Positions 45,409-59,400 of a DNA stretch of 64,000 nt are shown here, piece after piece. The notes below the pieces were generated by a model, which saw nothing but the letters and a program-made list of their open reading frames with translations, searched no databases and was not told the DNA's origin. Source of the DNA: Siniperca chuatsi (Eukaryota; Chordata; Actinopteri; Centrarchiformes; Sinipercidae); contig NC_058061.1 in assembly GCF_020085105.1 (NCBI RefSeq), forward strand, positions 7,473,284-7,537,283. Reading direction: 5' to 3'. The first letter of the stretch is position 1; each line of letters begins with the position of its first letter. The position numbers and the translations under genes were made by a program.

Positions 45409-48400
45409 GATGGAGCATGAAGATGCTTTCACCTCATGATGCAGCAGCTAAAAAAAGCAAATGCACAGTGCAGAGCTTTTTTGAGACTAAAAGGGCACGT
45501 AAATGATATACCTCATACACATACAGTAAATACACAAGCATACACACACATGTACATTTATATAGAGGTGCAAATCATGCAGATGCAAGCCAGTAGCCTG
45601 GTGTGCAGCAGAACCTCATCTAAACAACACAGGATGCCTGTGCGTGCTCATTTCCTGTTGTGAATGAAAGGATGCTCCGATCGATTGGAATCAGCGGATA
45701 TTTATGGCAAATTACTTGATTACGAGTCATTAAATTCACCAATGAGGAAACACTGATTGTAAAATAGCAGAGGCTTATGAATAAAAGTCACTTAAACAGA
45801 CTTTTCACTGCCTGATCTGTCAGCTGGGTCAGGGGCTGGATCCTCCAAAGGGTGCAGAGTTGATATCAGTTTCGTCTTTTCAGTGAGAGACTGGTGTTAG
45901 CCACTAACTCCACAATTATCTTATTTACGTGTGTTTTATTAGCTGGCTTGCTAACTACTGATACGCCTACATTCAGGAATCACAAGGTGCAGTCACCGAG
46001 ACTAAAGTTAAGCTAGCTGTTGTGGTTTTGTGCTGAGTAATGAAAGTATAGAGTACTTTAACTAATCACTTTTGCTGTTAAACCTGCAATAACGGATTTT
46101 TTTGGCCACTTGGGGGCAGCGGCAGCATCATCCCCTTTCAAGTCCAATATTCACTCCCTTTTAGCTGCTGTTTGGTGCTGAGCAGGTATACAATGGGTTT
46201 TAGAGCTTTTTCTCTGAAAACAGCTGCCTGCTGCGGCCAAAAATAACACCATGAAAGTGGTGAGAATGAACCACAAGAGTAACGTTGTGGGCTGGACAGC
46301 TAAACAATAAGCTGAAACTCACTATAAAGCTCCATAAAGCCGAGGGGAGCTGCAGATTCAGGTGACAGTTATCTGCCGGATTTGGAGAAGCCTTTGAAAT
46401 GGAACAGGTCTTGTTGTTGTGATGTTATGTTATGACTTTGGAGGATCCAGTCCCTGAATTGGTTGACAGCCTGAGGCAGTTAATGTTCCTGTCTATCCCT
46501 TCACAAATTCAAGACAAGGACTGGTGGGACTCACTCACGCTGTATCTTTGGGCTGCTGGTGTCTTACAGGCACTGCGAGCCGCTACGAGCAGCAAAAGAG
46601 AACTTCAAAGTCCTTTTCTAAACTGAAACAGGATTATTTTTGGTTGTTGCAGATTTTATATGATCACAGTGTTAGAATCAGATTGGAAGATCCAGTTATT
46701 GGCACATCCAGTCCAGTTTTGTGACCACAAAAGAAGACTACAGGAGAACAATCAGTGACAACAGTGAATCAATTTTGGTCTGGAATGAATATTGTATTTC
46801 ATTTCATTTCTGTATTTTAATTAAGTCTTAAGAGCTCAGCCTTCACTGCGAAACAGAACAAGGTTCTAGTGCACACATGCTGTATGAGAAGCCATTCACT
46901 CCAGTTCAGATACTGCATGTTGTGGTGGTTTCAGCCAACATCACGTGCATTTTGAAAGGGACAGCCCCATCTAGAGGACAATATATGTGACATTTATTCC
47001 CTTTATTTTGAAAGGGTTGTCATTACTCAGCCATGATTCAAAAAGATTTACTGACAGCAACAATTAACTAGATCGACCACTAAGTCCATAATATATAGTT
47101 TGTATGAAAAGGTGTATTTCTTTTTCACATGGCCTGAGAGCAAACAAAATGCAAAGGTAGGTGAGAGGTCAGGGGTGAAAGGTGAGGGATGGTCACCATA
47201 GTTACCTTTCCCATTAGACGGGGAGGAGCAGTCTTCTTCAGTGACATCGTTTCCCTGAAGAAAACAGAAAAAAAGCATTGTGAAATTTTATAAAAGTTAG
47301 ATAAATACATAAAATGAACATTAATCACACTCTGCCCAGCAAATATGAGTGTATTACAGTCACCTCTGAGTCCTGCTCCTCTACAGCCACTGAGTAGTTT
47401 TGTTCCTTTGGCTCCTGAGAAAACTCCTGAATGAAAGAAGAGTCCAATGAGGAGATGACATGTTTATAATAACTGTCAGGATCTTGCAGCCAATTTCTCC
47501 TCCTCCATCCATCCCTCCATCCCTGGATTCCTCACCCCGTCTTGCTGCGACGGTGCTCGGCTCTCCATGGGGGCGTCCTGGTTATCCTCGCCCTCCACGT
47601 CTCCCCCATCATCCCCCCCGGCCTCACCTTCGGCCCCGGCCAGGTAGGACCCTGACATGGAGGACATGGTGTCAGTGCTGATGTGGGAGTGCTGCGAGTG
47701 GGACGAAGCCATGGACATCACTGACTGGACCAGGCTGCTGCTCACTGGGTCTGGCAGACAGACGGAGACACACATCACGATCTTTTTTCTTTGGTTGGCA
47801 GGTGAGATTTCCACCATTTATTAAAAAAAAGGGATCCCTACGCTCACAGAATTACCAACAGCAGAAAATGTGTTAATATTTCTAATGTTTTGTTGTCATA
47901 TTAAAGGAATAGTTCAACATTTTGGGAAAGGCCCTTATTCACTAATGGAGTAGTACAAGTATGGAGCTAGAGCCTCGAGGTTTATTAGCGTAGCTTAGCA
48001 TAAAGACTAGCAGGGGGAAACAGCTAGCCTGACACTGTAAAGTAAACTAAAGTGCAAAAATATGCCTACCAGCACCTCTAAAGCTCACTAATTAACATGT
48101 TGTATCTTGTTTGTTTAATCTATAAATAAACAGAAATGGTGGTTTTAGGTGGGGCTTCCATGCTGTAACTATTTCACGGCTAACAACAGAGTGACTGTGC
48201 TCAGCTTCTCGACATCTTATCGCCGCAGTGAGGTTGCCAGGTTTGATAACATTGTGCCTGAACAGAAACCTGAGCTCACCAACTGTATCTAGCAACTCAC
48301 ACTACAGCTGGAGACGCTGCACAGAAATATCAGGCTGATGGTAAAGTGTTGTTCTTCAAGAAATAGTTAGCATGTAACTCCCTCTAAAATCCCAAATTGT

Positions 48401-50397
48401 CATTTTTACTTTTCAGTGTATGTACCCTTTAAAGAACAGAGCCAGGCTAGCTGTTTCCCCCTGTTTCTAGTCTATATGCTAAGATAATCTTCTCATCTAA
48501 CTCTTAAAGAAAGTGAGGTGGTCATTTTCAATCTCATAGCTGACTGAATATAAAGCTCTGAGCATCCCAATTGTTTTGACTAAATTTAGACCCCTGTCAG
48601 CAACACAAGCTGGAAGCCTGGTTACACAAGGATTAGTTTTGTAGAAGAGGATAAACATGTTTGAAGTTATTATTTAATTGAGCCTTTCATTCCAGCTGGA
48701 ATAACAGTCCTCTCTTCCTGTTTTGTGCCGAAAAGCCATCCAGCAGATTTCCCATAAAAGCTGATCCAGTGGCACCAATGTAAAACGCTGAGGTGGTGCA
48801 AGCTTATGATTTATTTATGTTAAAACGCTCCATGCAGCGCCTTGAGCTCTTTGCTTTTAGCTTTCTTGCTAAATTTCAGAGATATTGAACACCACCATGA
48901 GGAAAATGTTTTTCCCGAGTGGACACCATTGCTTAATCTGACTTATATCTTATATTAGTTTAATAGAGAGACTGGAATAAGCAGAAACAAACAGCATGTA
49001 AGTTGCAGTCTCAATTTAAAGTAAGATAAGATAAACTGCATTAACCCCATACAGGGAAATTTGTATTTCACACAGCAAAGAGGAAGTATAAGAACAGCAG
49101 CATACTATAAATAACCTTAAAAATTAGAACACTAAGGTGCTTTTCAGACATGGATTGTGTAACATTGCTGACTTCTTCAAGCTGTTAAAGTGATGATTTT
49201 TTTGTCATTCAGACATTTTAAAAAATTATGCGAAGGAAGAAAAGTGTTTTTTATTGTCTCAGAAGCTGCATCAGTGATAGACTTTAAACTTATTTTGCAA
49301 CTGAAGTCTTAATTAACGACCAAAATGAACATTAGTGACGCTCACCTCTGCTTCTCTTCTTATTAGGCAGAGAATTCTGCTGCTTGTTTAATAATATCTG
49401 ACAGTGCAGAATGACAGGACTCTCGTTTAATTAATATTTGCTCACATGCTTTATGTAAAGCTGGATATTCATTTATTCATCCTGCAGTTAGCATGAATGA
49501 AATAAAACTATAGGGAGAGTGTTGGTCAGATTATTACTGTGTCAGTCAAAGAAAAGGACCCTACATTCTACATTTGTTTGTCTGGTGTCTGAAAGCAGAT
49601 GTTTCAAGTCAAAAGTGTGAGAGTTGGCAGTGCCGTGATACTGAAGGAGACGGAGCTGAGCTTCGGGGGCTCCGGCTCAATTTAACCCCTGGTTGTACGA
49701 GGGTTTTTAATGTCTTCTGCCCCGGTCGCATCGTGAAGGGAAATATAGTTTATATATTATCTGATATGAGAAGAATCTCCTCAACAACTTAAAACTGGCT
49801 CATTCCTAGGAGATTGCACAAGAGATGAAGAGTGAGTGATACATGTATTACAGTGATGTTGGAAGGCAGAACAAGATGAATTTAGTTCGCTCTCTTTGGA
49901 CATGTTTTACCTCATGTTGCTGCAGCCTTTACGGTAATCTGACTGCATTAAATTCACATTTATGCCGTGTTGAAAGTGATAGGTAAATGTTATTAGGTCT
50001 GACCAAGTAAGACTGCTGTTGTGGCATTTACGTAAAAGTGACATGGGTGCTTATTCACACGAGTCCACATTTATATAATAAGATGTGTGTCTGAAAGAGG
50101 CTTTAAAAACATTGTGAGCATCTATTATATATAATATGAAGCATGAAGAAATAAACAATAAAAATATATTTTGTCTTCAGGAAATAAAAGTGATTTCACT
50201 TTACAACATACATTGCTGCGGTTTTCAGTGCTAGTGACCAATTCAGTTTTAAACCATCGCAGTGAGGACATTTCTCCATTGTAAGGACAGTTTGGCCGGT
50301 CCTCAACTACTTCAAAGGCATGTTTGGAGGTTAAAATTTTAAGAGTTAGGGAATAGGGAATGCATTACGTCAAGCAGGGTACTCACAGGTTTAGGGA

Positions 50398-50437
<40 letters not shown>

Positions 50438-53400
50438 CCTTCAGGGGAGGTGATCGTTGAGGAGAGCGGGGTCCCGGTGCAGGATGACTGGTCGATGGCT
50501 CCAGACGAGGAGAGAGTCAAGTTCTCGCTGTCTGGAGTCACTCCGCTCTGTAAAACAACAAGAGCAGCGATAAGAGAGGAGCCCACAACACCACATGATC
50601 CTCCAAACACAAACACACAAACAAACGTGTAAACACCCACAGCCTTTGGAGATATCTGACACTGATATAAACAAAAATGTATTTTCTCTGTTTCACACAC
50701 ACACACACACACACACCTCCTGTTGGTCCACAGCGAGTTTGTGGCGACAGGCCTCCGATTCACTGCAAGATTTCTCATCCTCCTCCTCAGGAAGCACAGA
50801 GGAATTCTGGGAAAGTGACCTAAAATAAACAACATCATGGACTAGCTTCAGACAAAAATAACAGGAGTGAGTTTGATGTACCTGGACCAGTCAGACACAA
50901 TAAAAACAACACAGACAAGGAGAATAAAAAACAAAGAAACATATGATCTCAGTAGGATGTGGTTATAATGAGGGGTAGTGTAAAATGACTATATATCATT
51001 ATTTTCAGTTTCTTTTTTTTCAAGAAACCAATACATTTACTATTGTTTATTTAGATTTTAGTTTTAATGGTCACAATCCGATATAAAAAAATCTATGATA
51101 CAAAAAAACTACGGCTTATAGAATTTTTTTTTTACTGTAAACTATAGTGAACAGTGCCTTCTTGCAGCAGAAAACACATCATATTTTGTATGAATGTGGA
51201 CATAAAATCCAGGTAAAAATCTAATTTCAACCAATCTGCTCCTTTTAAATAATCTGGAAAATTTTTTGATAAGAATAAAGAAAGCCAAAAGTAGCTAAAT
51301 GCATCTTCATTGACACATTTGACTTGATGTAGTAGACTTCAACTAAACAGGAGTCAATAATGCCCTGAAAAGGAGACAACAGTAAATTGATTTTTGAATA
51401 TATTCATATGATTTTATGATAATAAAGACTACCCACTATTCCAAGCAGAAAAACAAACATTAACTGTCACTTATACTCGCTGTCTGGCTGAGGCCTGACA
51501 GGCAGACTCACTTCGAACCACTCTTCTTGAGTTTGAGTCCCTGACTGGAGTTGGAGTGGTCTAGAGGGGAGAGGGAGCGGGCCGGTGCCGGGTGAGGCTC
51601 GCTGCTGTACGGGGGCAGCACTCCGGAGACGTGGCTGGGACCAGAGTGGAGAGGAGGAGGGGCCACCGAGGAGGTGTTGAGGGGACCGTTCAGCGCCTCC
51701 AGGAGAGACACCACCTCGTAGCCTGGAGGGATGTGCTCCGTCGCCTGCAAACGAGGAGAGGACACTAAGGATGTGAGTTTACTGGGACTGGGAATGATCA
51801 TTATTTTATATATATTTAGTTTTTTTATCTCACCGAGTGTTCCTCTGAGTCAGAGGTCTGTGAAGTGATGACAGGGTTAAAGCTGGTAGGTGACAGAGGA
51901 CTGAGCTTCTTCCTCATGGCTCGGATCTGCAGCAGAGCTCTGAATGCTTAAAGAAAAAGATGACAATAAAAGAGATTGAAATAATCCATATAATATTTAA
52001 TAATAATTGAACGGACAATGATATTTACACTTTAGGGGAAAAATGGATATATTTCAAGGCCAGAGGTAATATAAGAAAGGAACACTATCCATTTTAGGGA
52101 AACAATCGACCAAAAGGTGACGCCTTGACGGCCTTTAAAATAAAGGAGAGCTGGAAGAGAGTGCAACCATTTATTTTTGACTGAAAGAGAATAAAACATT
52201 TTGCGTCACTGCTATTTTTCAGCTAAGTGGGGTTTTTACTAAAATTGCAGATATAAATAAGCCTAAAGTGCTGTTAAATAAGATCTGGCTGAAAATAAAT
52301 GGAGTACAAAAGAAAGCTCAACAACAAAAAAATAAGTGATTGAATGAGTCATGAAAAATAAGTGTGGGAGGCTTTTGGTAAAACTTTGACTAGATTATTA
52401 CTGTAAACGGATCAAAATCATCCTACTTAACAAGTACCACTGGCTGCTTCAATCATAATACACTGGACTTGAGTTTCTACAAGCTAAAACAACAGGCTGT
52501 TGCATTGCTGTTTTTTTGTCTTGTGTTGTAGTGCCGAACAGTCTGTCTCTCTCACTCACTTTCTGTCTGCTGTAGTCTCTCTCTCCCTCTGTGTGTCCGT
52601 TAAAACAATGCTGCAGATTTTACACCTGCTTTTCCCAAATGTTAAATTTCAGTTGCAGTTTCCTCTGCTGCAGTGGTTAGTCAGCGGTGATAAATCAGTT
52701 GCAGTGGCTTTTGTTTAAATTTCCCATATTTTGTGCCTCTGTACAGGCACGCCTTAAAATACATATTGCATGAGACCAAATGCACAATTTTTAATGTTGG
52801 CACTTTAGTTCCATTGCACCAGCACAAAACATCAGTGCTGTCCTTTAGTAAAACCAGTTGCTAAGTCTAAAAAACTGTAACTGTGATGTCTGCTTGGCAA
52901 AATTGTTCAACAGTCTGCAGATTAAACAATGATTTTTTTCAATGACACACACCTGAGTCGTATTTGTCTGTACCTGATCAAGAGCTATTTTGGGCTCAAA
53001 ATATTGTACTTTTTTTGTTGTAATAAAATAAAAAATTTAAAGGGAGCGTTAACAGTGTTGGGAGTCCTTGGGAGGCAGCTTTCATACATTTTAACAATCT
53101 TTTTTCAGCAGTGGAAACTATTTTTCAAACAGTGGGTGGGTGTCTCATTCTGGAAAGAAATTCTTCATCATTGATGGAAACTCACGCAGTCTGCAGATGG
53201 GGCAGCAGTTGGCCTGGTAGCGCAGAGTGTCTGCGCAGGCATTGCAGAGACACAGGTGCCTGCACGGCAGGATGAGTGTGTCTCGCACATCCGACAAACA
53301 CACCACACACTCAGCACTGTTGTCACTGATCTCATCATCAGCAACCTGGAGATAAAAAACATATAAATCTTAGGAAGAGAATTTCTGAGTCACTGATTTA

Positions 53401-56400
53401 TTTCACTACACTGCCATGTCAATTCTGATTCGGGACAGAAAAACCTCTCGTGTCGCCTGAGATTTACCTTTGATTCTTGGCTGTTGTATTTGTTCTCTAT
53501 CCCATAGATCTCCTGCAGTAGATAACTCACTCCATCCACCTGGGAAAAAAGAAGACAGTGAGGAATAAAGGCAGCAGGTCTCATGGGCCAGGCGTAATGT
53601 TCAAGAGGGTGTATCTTTGTCTTTCAGAAGCATAAAAAACTTTACACAAAAGGATTAAGGAAGAGAGAGAAGAAAAGCAGGTGTATTCACCACTTGTTTC
53701 TGCTTCAGAGGCTTCACACAGTAGCTCCCGTCCATGTGCTGCCAAAGAAAGCAACAGTTGTATATTACTTTATCTAATTCATGCAAACATTTAATTTACC
53801 TTGCGTGAACTACAGTTTGTCTTTGTTAGTATTGTTAATTAATACACACAAATCCCTACATATTTTTTATTCCTTTGCATTGTATATATTTGACCAACAC
53901 TCGACTGAACTGTTATGCTCTGTAGAGGACTTTTGATGTTCCTACTAATTCATGTTTGATGTCAGAAAGCAGTTTTACCTTTGCTACAGCATCCTTAAGG
54001 AAAAGATTGGTGTTGTTGCTAATGAGCACCCAGAAGAAGAGATGTTTTACTAGACCATCATTATTTGATTATTAATCATTCTCTCTAGTATCAGGTTAGC
54101 CTAAAACAGAGGCTTTCAAACAGAGGAGGGACAGAGAGAGAGAAGTGAGGCAAGGATACTGTGTGAGGTGAAAGGGACAGCCGTTGTTCTGAAAACAATA
54201 GGAAGTTATTGTAGTTTGTCCCGCTGATGGCCCTTGGCCCGTTCACCAACACAGTCAGCAGTTACAGGCAGCAGCAGTGGCTGTGACACACAGCTCATGA
54301 AGGCAATTAAGGTACTTTAAAAATTGTCAAATCTGAACACAGAGACATGAAACACATATTTTTAGATTCAAAGCGACTTACACTTTCCAAGGATATCATC
54401 ATATCTGATGTCCATCGCAAATAAACGTCCATAAATCCGCTTAGAAATCACAGAAAACAGACGCTCCTTATAACTGCAGAACTTGCCGGAGAATCATAAC
54501 GTTTTTAAGTTTTCTATAGTATCAAAGTAATCGAGTGATAGTTATCCGGACATCCATGGGTACATTTCAAACAGTAACCACTAATAGCTAATTCGGCATA
54601 CTTTTAATGGTGCCAATTTGCCAAAATGTAAACAAGATTTTTACTAAGGCTCAGAATGTCTCGATATTTTTTTCGCAATTTTGTCTGAGGGGGGTCCACT
54701 AGACGAGTAACCTGCCAATAACATGACAAGTACAGTGATATACTGTATTAGTGTAATATTTTGAAAAGAGATTAGATATTCTCTGGGATTTTGGTTATTG
54801 TAATATCATGGTTCTGGTTACCATGATATCATTATTTATCTTTAACGTTGTCTTTGCAGTGGTCACCCACACAACATCATCACATCATCAATATGGAGGT
54901 ATTCAATCAATACATATCATCATTGTTCTGATGATTACAAACACACAAAATGTAATGTTTCAAACTCAAGAGGGCATATAGTCAGGCCTATATCAAGGCC
55001 CTGTGTAAGATAAAGTTGGTACCAACAAATGTTTGGCATTTTAGCTGGAAAAGTGACTCAAACAATGAATCAATTATCAAAATTGTTATTGAAAATGTTT
55101 TTGTCGATAAAACATGTTTCAGCTCTATCTGAGAGCCCTGCCAATGTCTGTATAACAGCAAATTCCTGCAAACATATCTTGCCTGCCACAATTTCTTACT
55201 GGCTCTGACTCTTATAAAGAGCATCTTTCTTACCTTTTCAAATGTAGCCAGCAGTATGTGAGAGTGGCCCATGTGTTCTGCAAAGATAAAAGACAGCAGA
55301 CACCTCTTTGCTTAAAATTCTGCAGCTCTACTTTCCCATCAGACCATCAGTGTGAGAAACACATATTAACTCACCTTCCCCCTCGTCTACAACAGCCTGC
55401 ACCACCATGGGGAAAATCTCTTTGTCCATATCAAACAGCAGCTGAAGAGAAAACAAGGAGGTGCAATGTATATAAATTGGTTTCACACCACAGCACAGCC
55501 TCATACAGGTTTTTCAGCATTCAGCCTACAGACACAAGCTGCCTACCTCCTCGTCAGCCCACTCGCTGAGGTTGACGGTGTGTGAGGGCAGACAGAACTG
55601 CTGGCACACTCCCCTCTTGAAGTGCACTGTCTCAGACTGCAGCGAGCTGTCCTGGGGCAGGTAACTGCAGGAGACAGATACACAGATACAGTCAATCAAT
55701 GCAAAAAAGTACATGATAGGGGTGAACAATAGATCAGTCAGCTTATCGGTATGATTAAGTGATCGCTTATACCTGCTGCAGTTTGACGTGTGGATGATTC
55801 ATTTGGTGATTACAGATGCATATGCGTGCATTTCATTTTATATTTAAACCGTAACCAGCTATTTCTGTTTAAATGTGGCAGTTACTACTGTTGTATATTT
55901 TTTTTTACTTATTTTAAGATGTTTTATTTTGTGTGAATCGGAGGATAGGGAACGTGTGCTTGCATCCAGCATCCTGTCCCAGACTGCTCTTTATGCGAGA
56001 TATTTATGAAAACTTTTTTCTCTTCCATACTAGCCTGTATTTCTATTTTTTAAATAATCACTAAAGGTAGAAGATGTCCCTCTTTCCCTCAACTTTGGCT
56101 ATCTGCCGATACCAATTTCCGATCAGGAATCACGCTGTCTTTTTCCCAGATTTAAAATATGTATACCATGCTGCATAGAACTCATTTGGATAATTTTTAA
56201 GTAAGGTAACTTGAGGCCAGGGAGTCTGCAGCCTGCTGTGACTGAATGAATGCAATTGATAGCAGAAAACATGTTTCCACTTACACTGGCACTCCATTGT
56301 GAAATTCCTCTATGGCCTGGTAGTAGATGGTTATGGCCACCTGTGTGTCTGCATCGAAGGTGAACTCTATGTTGTAGCAGGCCCTGTTCTTTCCTGCCGC

Positions 56401-59400
56401 CTCGTCACCCGGCAGCTTCAGGTCCTCGCTGCACCTGCGGATGGCAGGGAGAGAAGAAGAGCACAGGGGTGATTTCAAGTACAGAAACAGACATCTGAGC
56501 ATGATCCAAACTCCATTTAGAAGTGTTTGACTCATGGAGAGTGTGCATTTATAAAATCCAATTATAGTCTTTTAATCATCAATAATCATACAGAAATTAT
56601 CTGCAACAGGTGGATTCATTTATTGTTAGAAATCATGTAATGAATCTTAAGTCAATAATTAACATGAGATGTTTTAATCACTTAGTATTATTATGTTTGA
56701 TATAGCATGAGTTTTTGTGTATTTGAGTGTTTGTCCCATTTTCAGGGATAAGAGACATTTTGTGCTTTTATTTTTGGCTTGAACTTCGTAATTGGATGTT
56801 ATATTGTTATACTCAGTTGTGTTTTTTTCATGAGTATGCCTGAGGAAAATAAAAGTTTGAATTACAAGAAAAAACATGCATGATTTGACACTATCCCTTA
56901 AATTAGCTGTAGTGGCTTGTTCCCTAAAAATAGCTCAGTGGACATAAAATTGGACAACAGTGGTGTAATGAGGGGTTACGTGTGTTGGTGGACGGAGGTG
57001 CGTACCGTACGAGCCGCAGCGTGTCCTTACGGATGTTTATAAGGCTTCGTAACGTCTTTACTGGTTCCTGAGGTGGAGGGGCAGCGTACGGGAACTGAAA
57101 ACAAAAAGAAAACAAAATTATAAATGTAAAATACATGTTATGAGACTGAAGAGTAGTAGCATTCATCTTCCCTCGACCGCCCCGACATTCCTCTCTTTAC
57201 CACAGGGAATTCAGGGTTACACAATGACCGCGGCTGCTTCTGGTTTAACCTTTACACAAAAGTGTTTCGGTTGGTCAGCACCAGCAAGATCCGTGCTGAC
57301 AAGTGCTGAGCCAGAACAAAAAAATCTGCTCAGATTGTGTCTTTCCAGGGACGAGGCTGACACTTCAGACAGTGTTTGGCACATTTTTGCGCACACAGGG
57401 ACCACAGCAGTGTGAAACAGTCCAGGGTCAAACAGTGCCCGTCTTTATTTCAAGCTGAGTAATGATGCGTGAAGTTTACTGCATCAGGAGAATTTTGATA
57501 CCATCAATTAACAGATAAGGATGTGAAATGCATTCTGTGATTGGCTTTTTCACTATTTTCTCTTGAGACCAACCCCACCTTTAGCGATAAAAACCAACAT
57601 TAACAACTGTGGCGTAAAATTCACAAATAACCTTTAAACTTGACCCAATCTGTGGTTAACTTCTCAGCACTCTTTTGTTGTGTTTGAAGCCAGAAGTTGC
57701 TGACTGAGCGTAAGGGAAGAGCCGGTGGTTTGAGGATCACTGGAAGAGAAACACGCAGGATGTGGTCAGTTACCTCCACACTACAACCCCTCATCTGTCT
57801 GTGTGTGTGTGTATAAGTGTGTTTGTGTGGCTGTGAATGGCACCATATTCAGTGCTATTACATCTGGGCTCAGCAGGAGTCACGCCTGTAAACTACACAA
57901 ACAAACACACGCGGAGTAACAGATGCTGAAAAGAACCATTTATTAGGAAACTCACAGGGAACACTGAAGGTCTTATAACATATTCAAAATCACGAAACAT
58001 TAGAGCAACAGTCTGTATTTCCTCACACACGCTCATCAGACTAAAATCAAAGGGTTAGACTGTTTTCCTTTTCAAATACAGGTTAGTATTTTTCTAAGAA
58101 TTTACAAGTCTATTTTCAATAATGATACATTTGTATAAACAGGCTCAAGAAAGTAAGAGTCTACAGCCATGCTAGCAGCTCTCTGAGGCTGTACTGCTAA
58201 ATGCTAACAGCAACATGCTAACAAGCTCGCAATGACAATGCTAACATGCTGATGCTAAACAGGTATATCGTTTACCATGTTCACCATCTTACTTTAGCAT
58301 GTTAGCATGCTAACATTTGATAATTAGCCACTTCCTTTAGCTGTCTTTTTCCCCTTTTATTTAACCAGATGTGAAAACAGTCACATTTCTCTGCTCAAGA
58401 CTTTAAGTAGCATTAATGTAATTTTTTCATCAATTAAAGAAATTGCTAAATATTATTTCTTGTAGTGTGTTAGGTGTTAAAGAAATACTGTCTTAAATCA
58501 CCTAAAAAATACAACCTGGTTGACGTTACATAAAGTGCAGGTGATGTTAGCCTGTTGGAGAAGCTAACATTTACATTAGCCCTATAAAATCACGTGAAAC
58601 AGATTCTAATACAATATATCATCTAGAATAAAACTGAAAACATAAACCTCTCGTGTGTTTGATTTTAGTGAACTGTGTGTGACGAAACTGCCTTCAAAAC
58701 ATATAGCCTACATAAAATATAGAAATTCAAATGTATTTTCCAGCATTTTTTTACCTCCTTCCTGCTCAGAAAAAAAGGTAACAGTATAGTTACTTCATTG
58801 ACAAACACAAAATCACCAAATACAACAAGTTTAACAGCACATTAGCTGACAAATGTTTAATGTTATCGTTAAGTTTGATCTATTCTATGTTTTTCCACAC
58901 CTTGCTCATGTTAAAATGCTAATGTTAGTCATAAACATCAATAAAAGACTGAACATAAAGTTAGATCTGCCCAGTACTACTTGAACATTTCACTCTTTGT
59001 GTTGCTTTCTTGGATTTTTATTTCACTTACAGCTGATTTTTTTACACATAAGTTACTATACTGTTACCTTCTCTTTCTGAGCAAAAAAGGAGTTAAATTA
59101 ACCGTAAAAGTAGGTCTGTATGCTTTTATACTTTTGTGGCACAAAAGAAAGTGATGCACCTCATGTCTGAGGACCCTACTGTCTTCCCATTGGCTCACAG
59201 ACCTGAGGTTCCCAGATTTGAGACCCACAGTTCTCTAATTAGCACTAAATACAAAGTACACCAAAGTACATTTTGATTTTTGATGGCGCTACAGAAAAGT
59301 TAAGCAATCACAAAAGTTATTACAATTCATCCTGAGGGGAACATCAATGTCTGTACCAAGTTTCATGGCAATCCATCCAATATTTGTCGAGACATTTCAC

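Larger units (their letters stand above)
43475..47205 (-). other. rnf157: rnf157 intron 17
   Basis: 3.7 kb with several CA/GT runs (44884-44920, 45177-45209, 45357-45406) and a repeat at 46085-46385. I see no additional exon. Confidence 0.55.
47751..50438 (-). other. rnf157: rnf157 intron 14
   Basis: 2.7 kb holding a TAGCTGTTTCCCCCTG repeat with inverted ends (47900-48520) and a GATAAGATAAACTGCATTAA-type fragment (49020-49105). Nothing else recognisable. Confidence 0.55.

Noticed and set aside
47460-47681. Plus-strand proline/arginine-rich frame
   Set aside because: It is antisense to rnf157 exon 15 and arises from its acidic, GC-rich codons.
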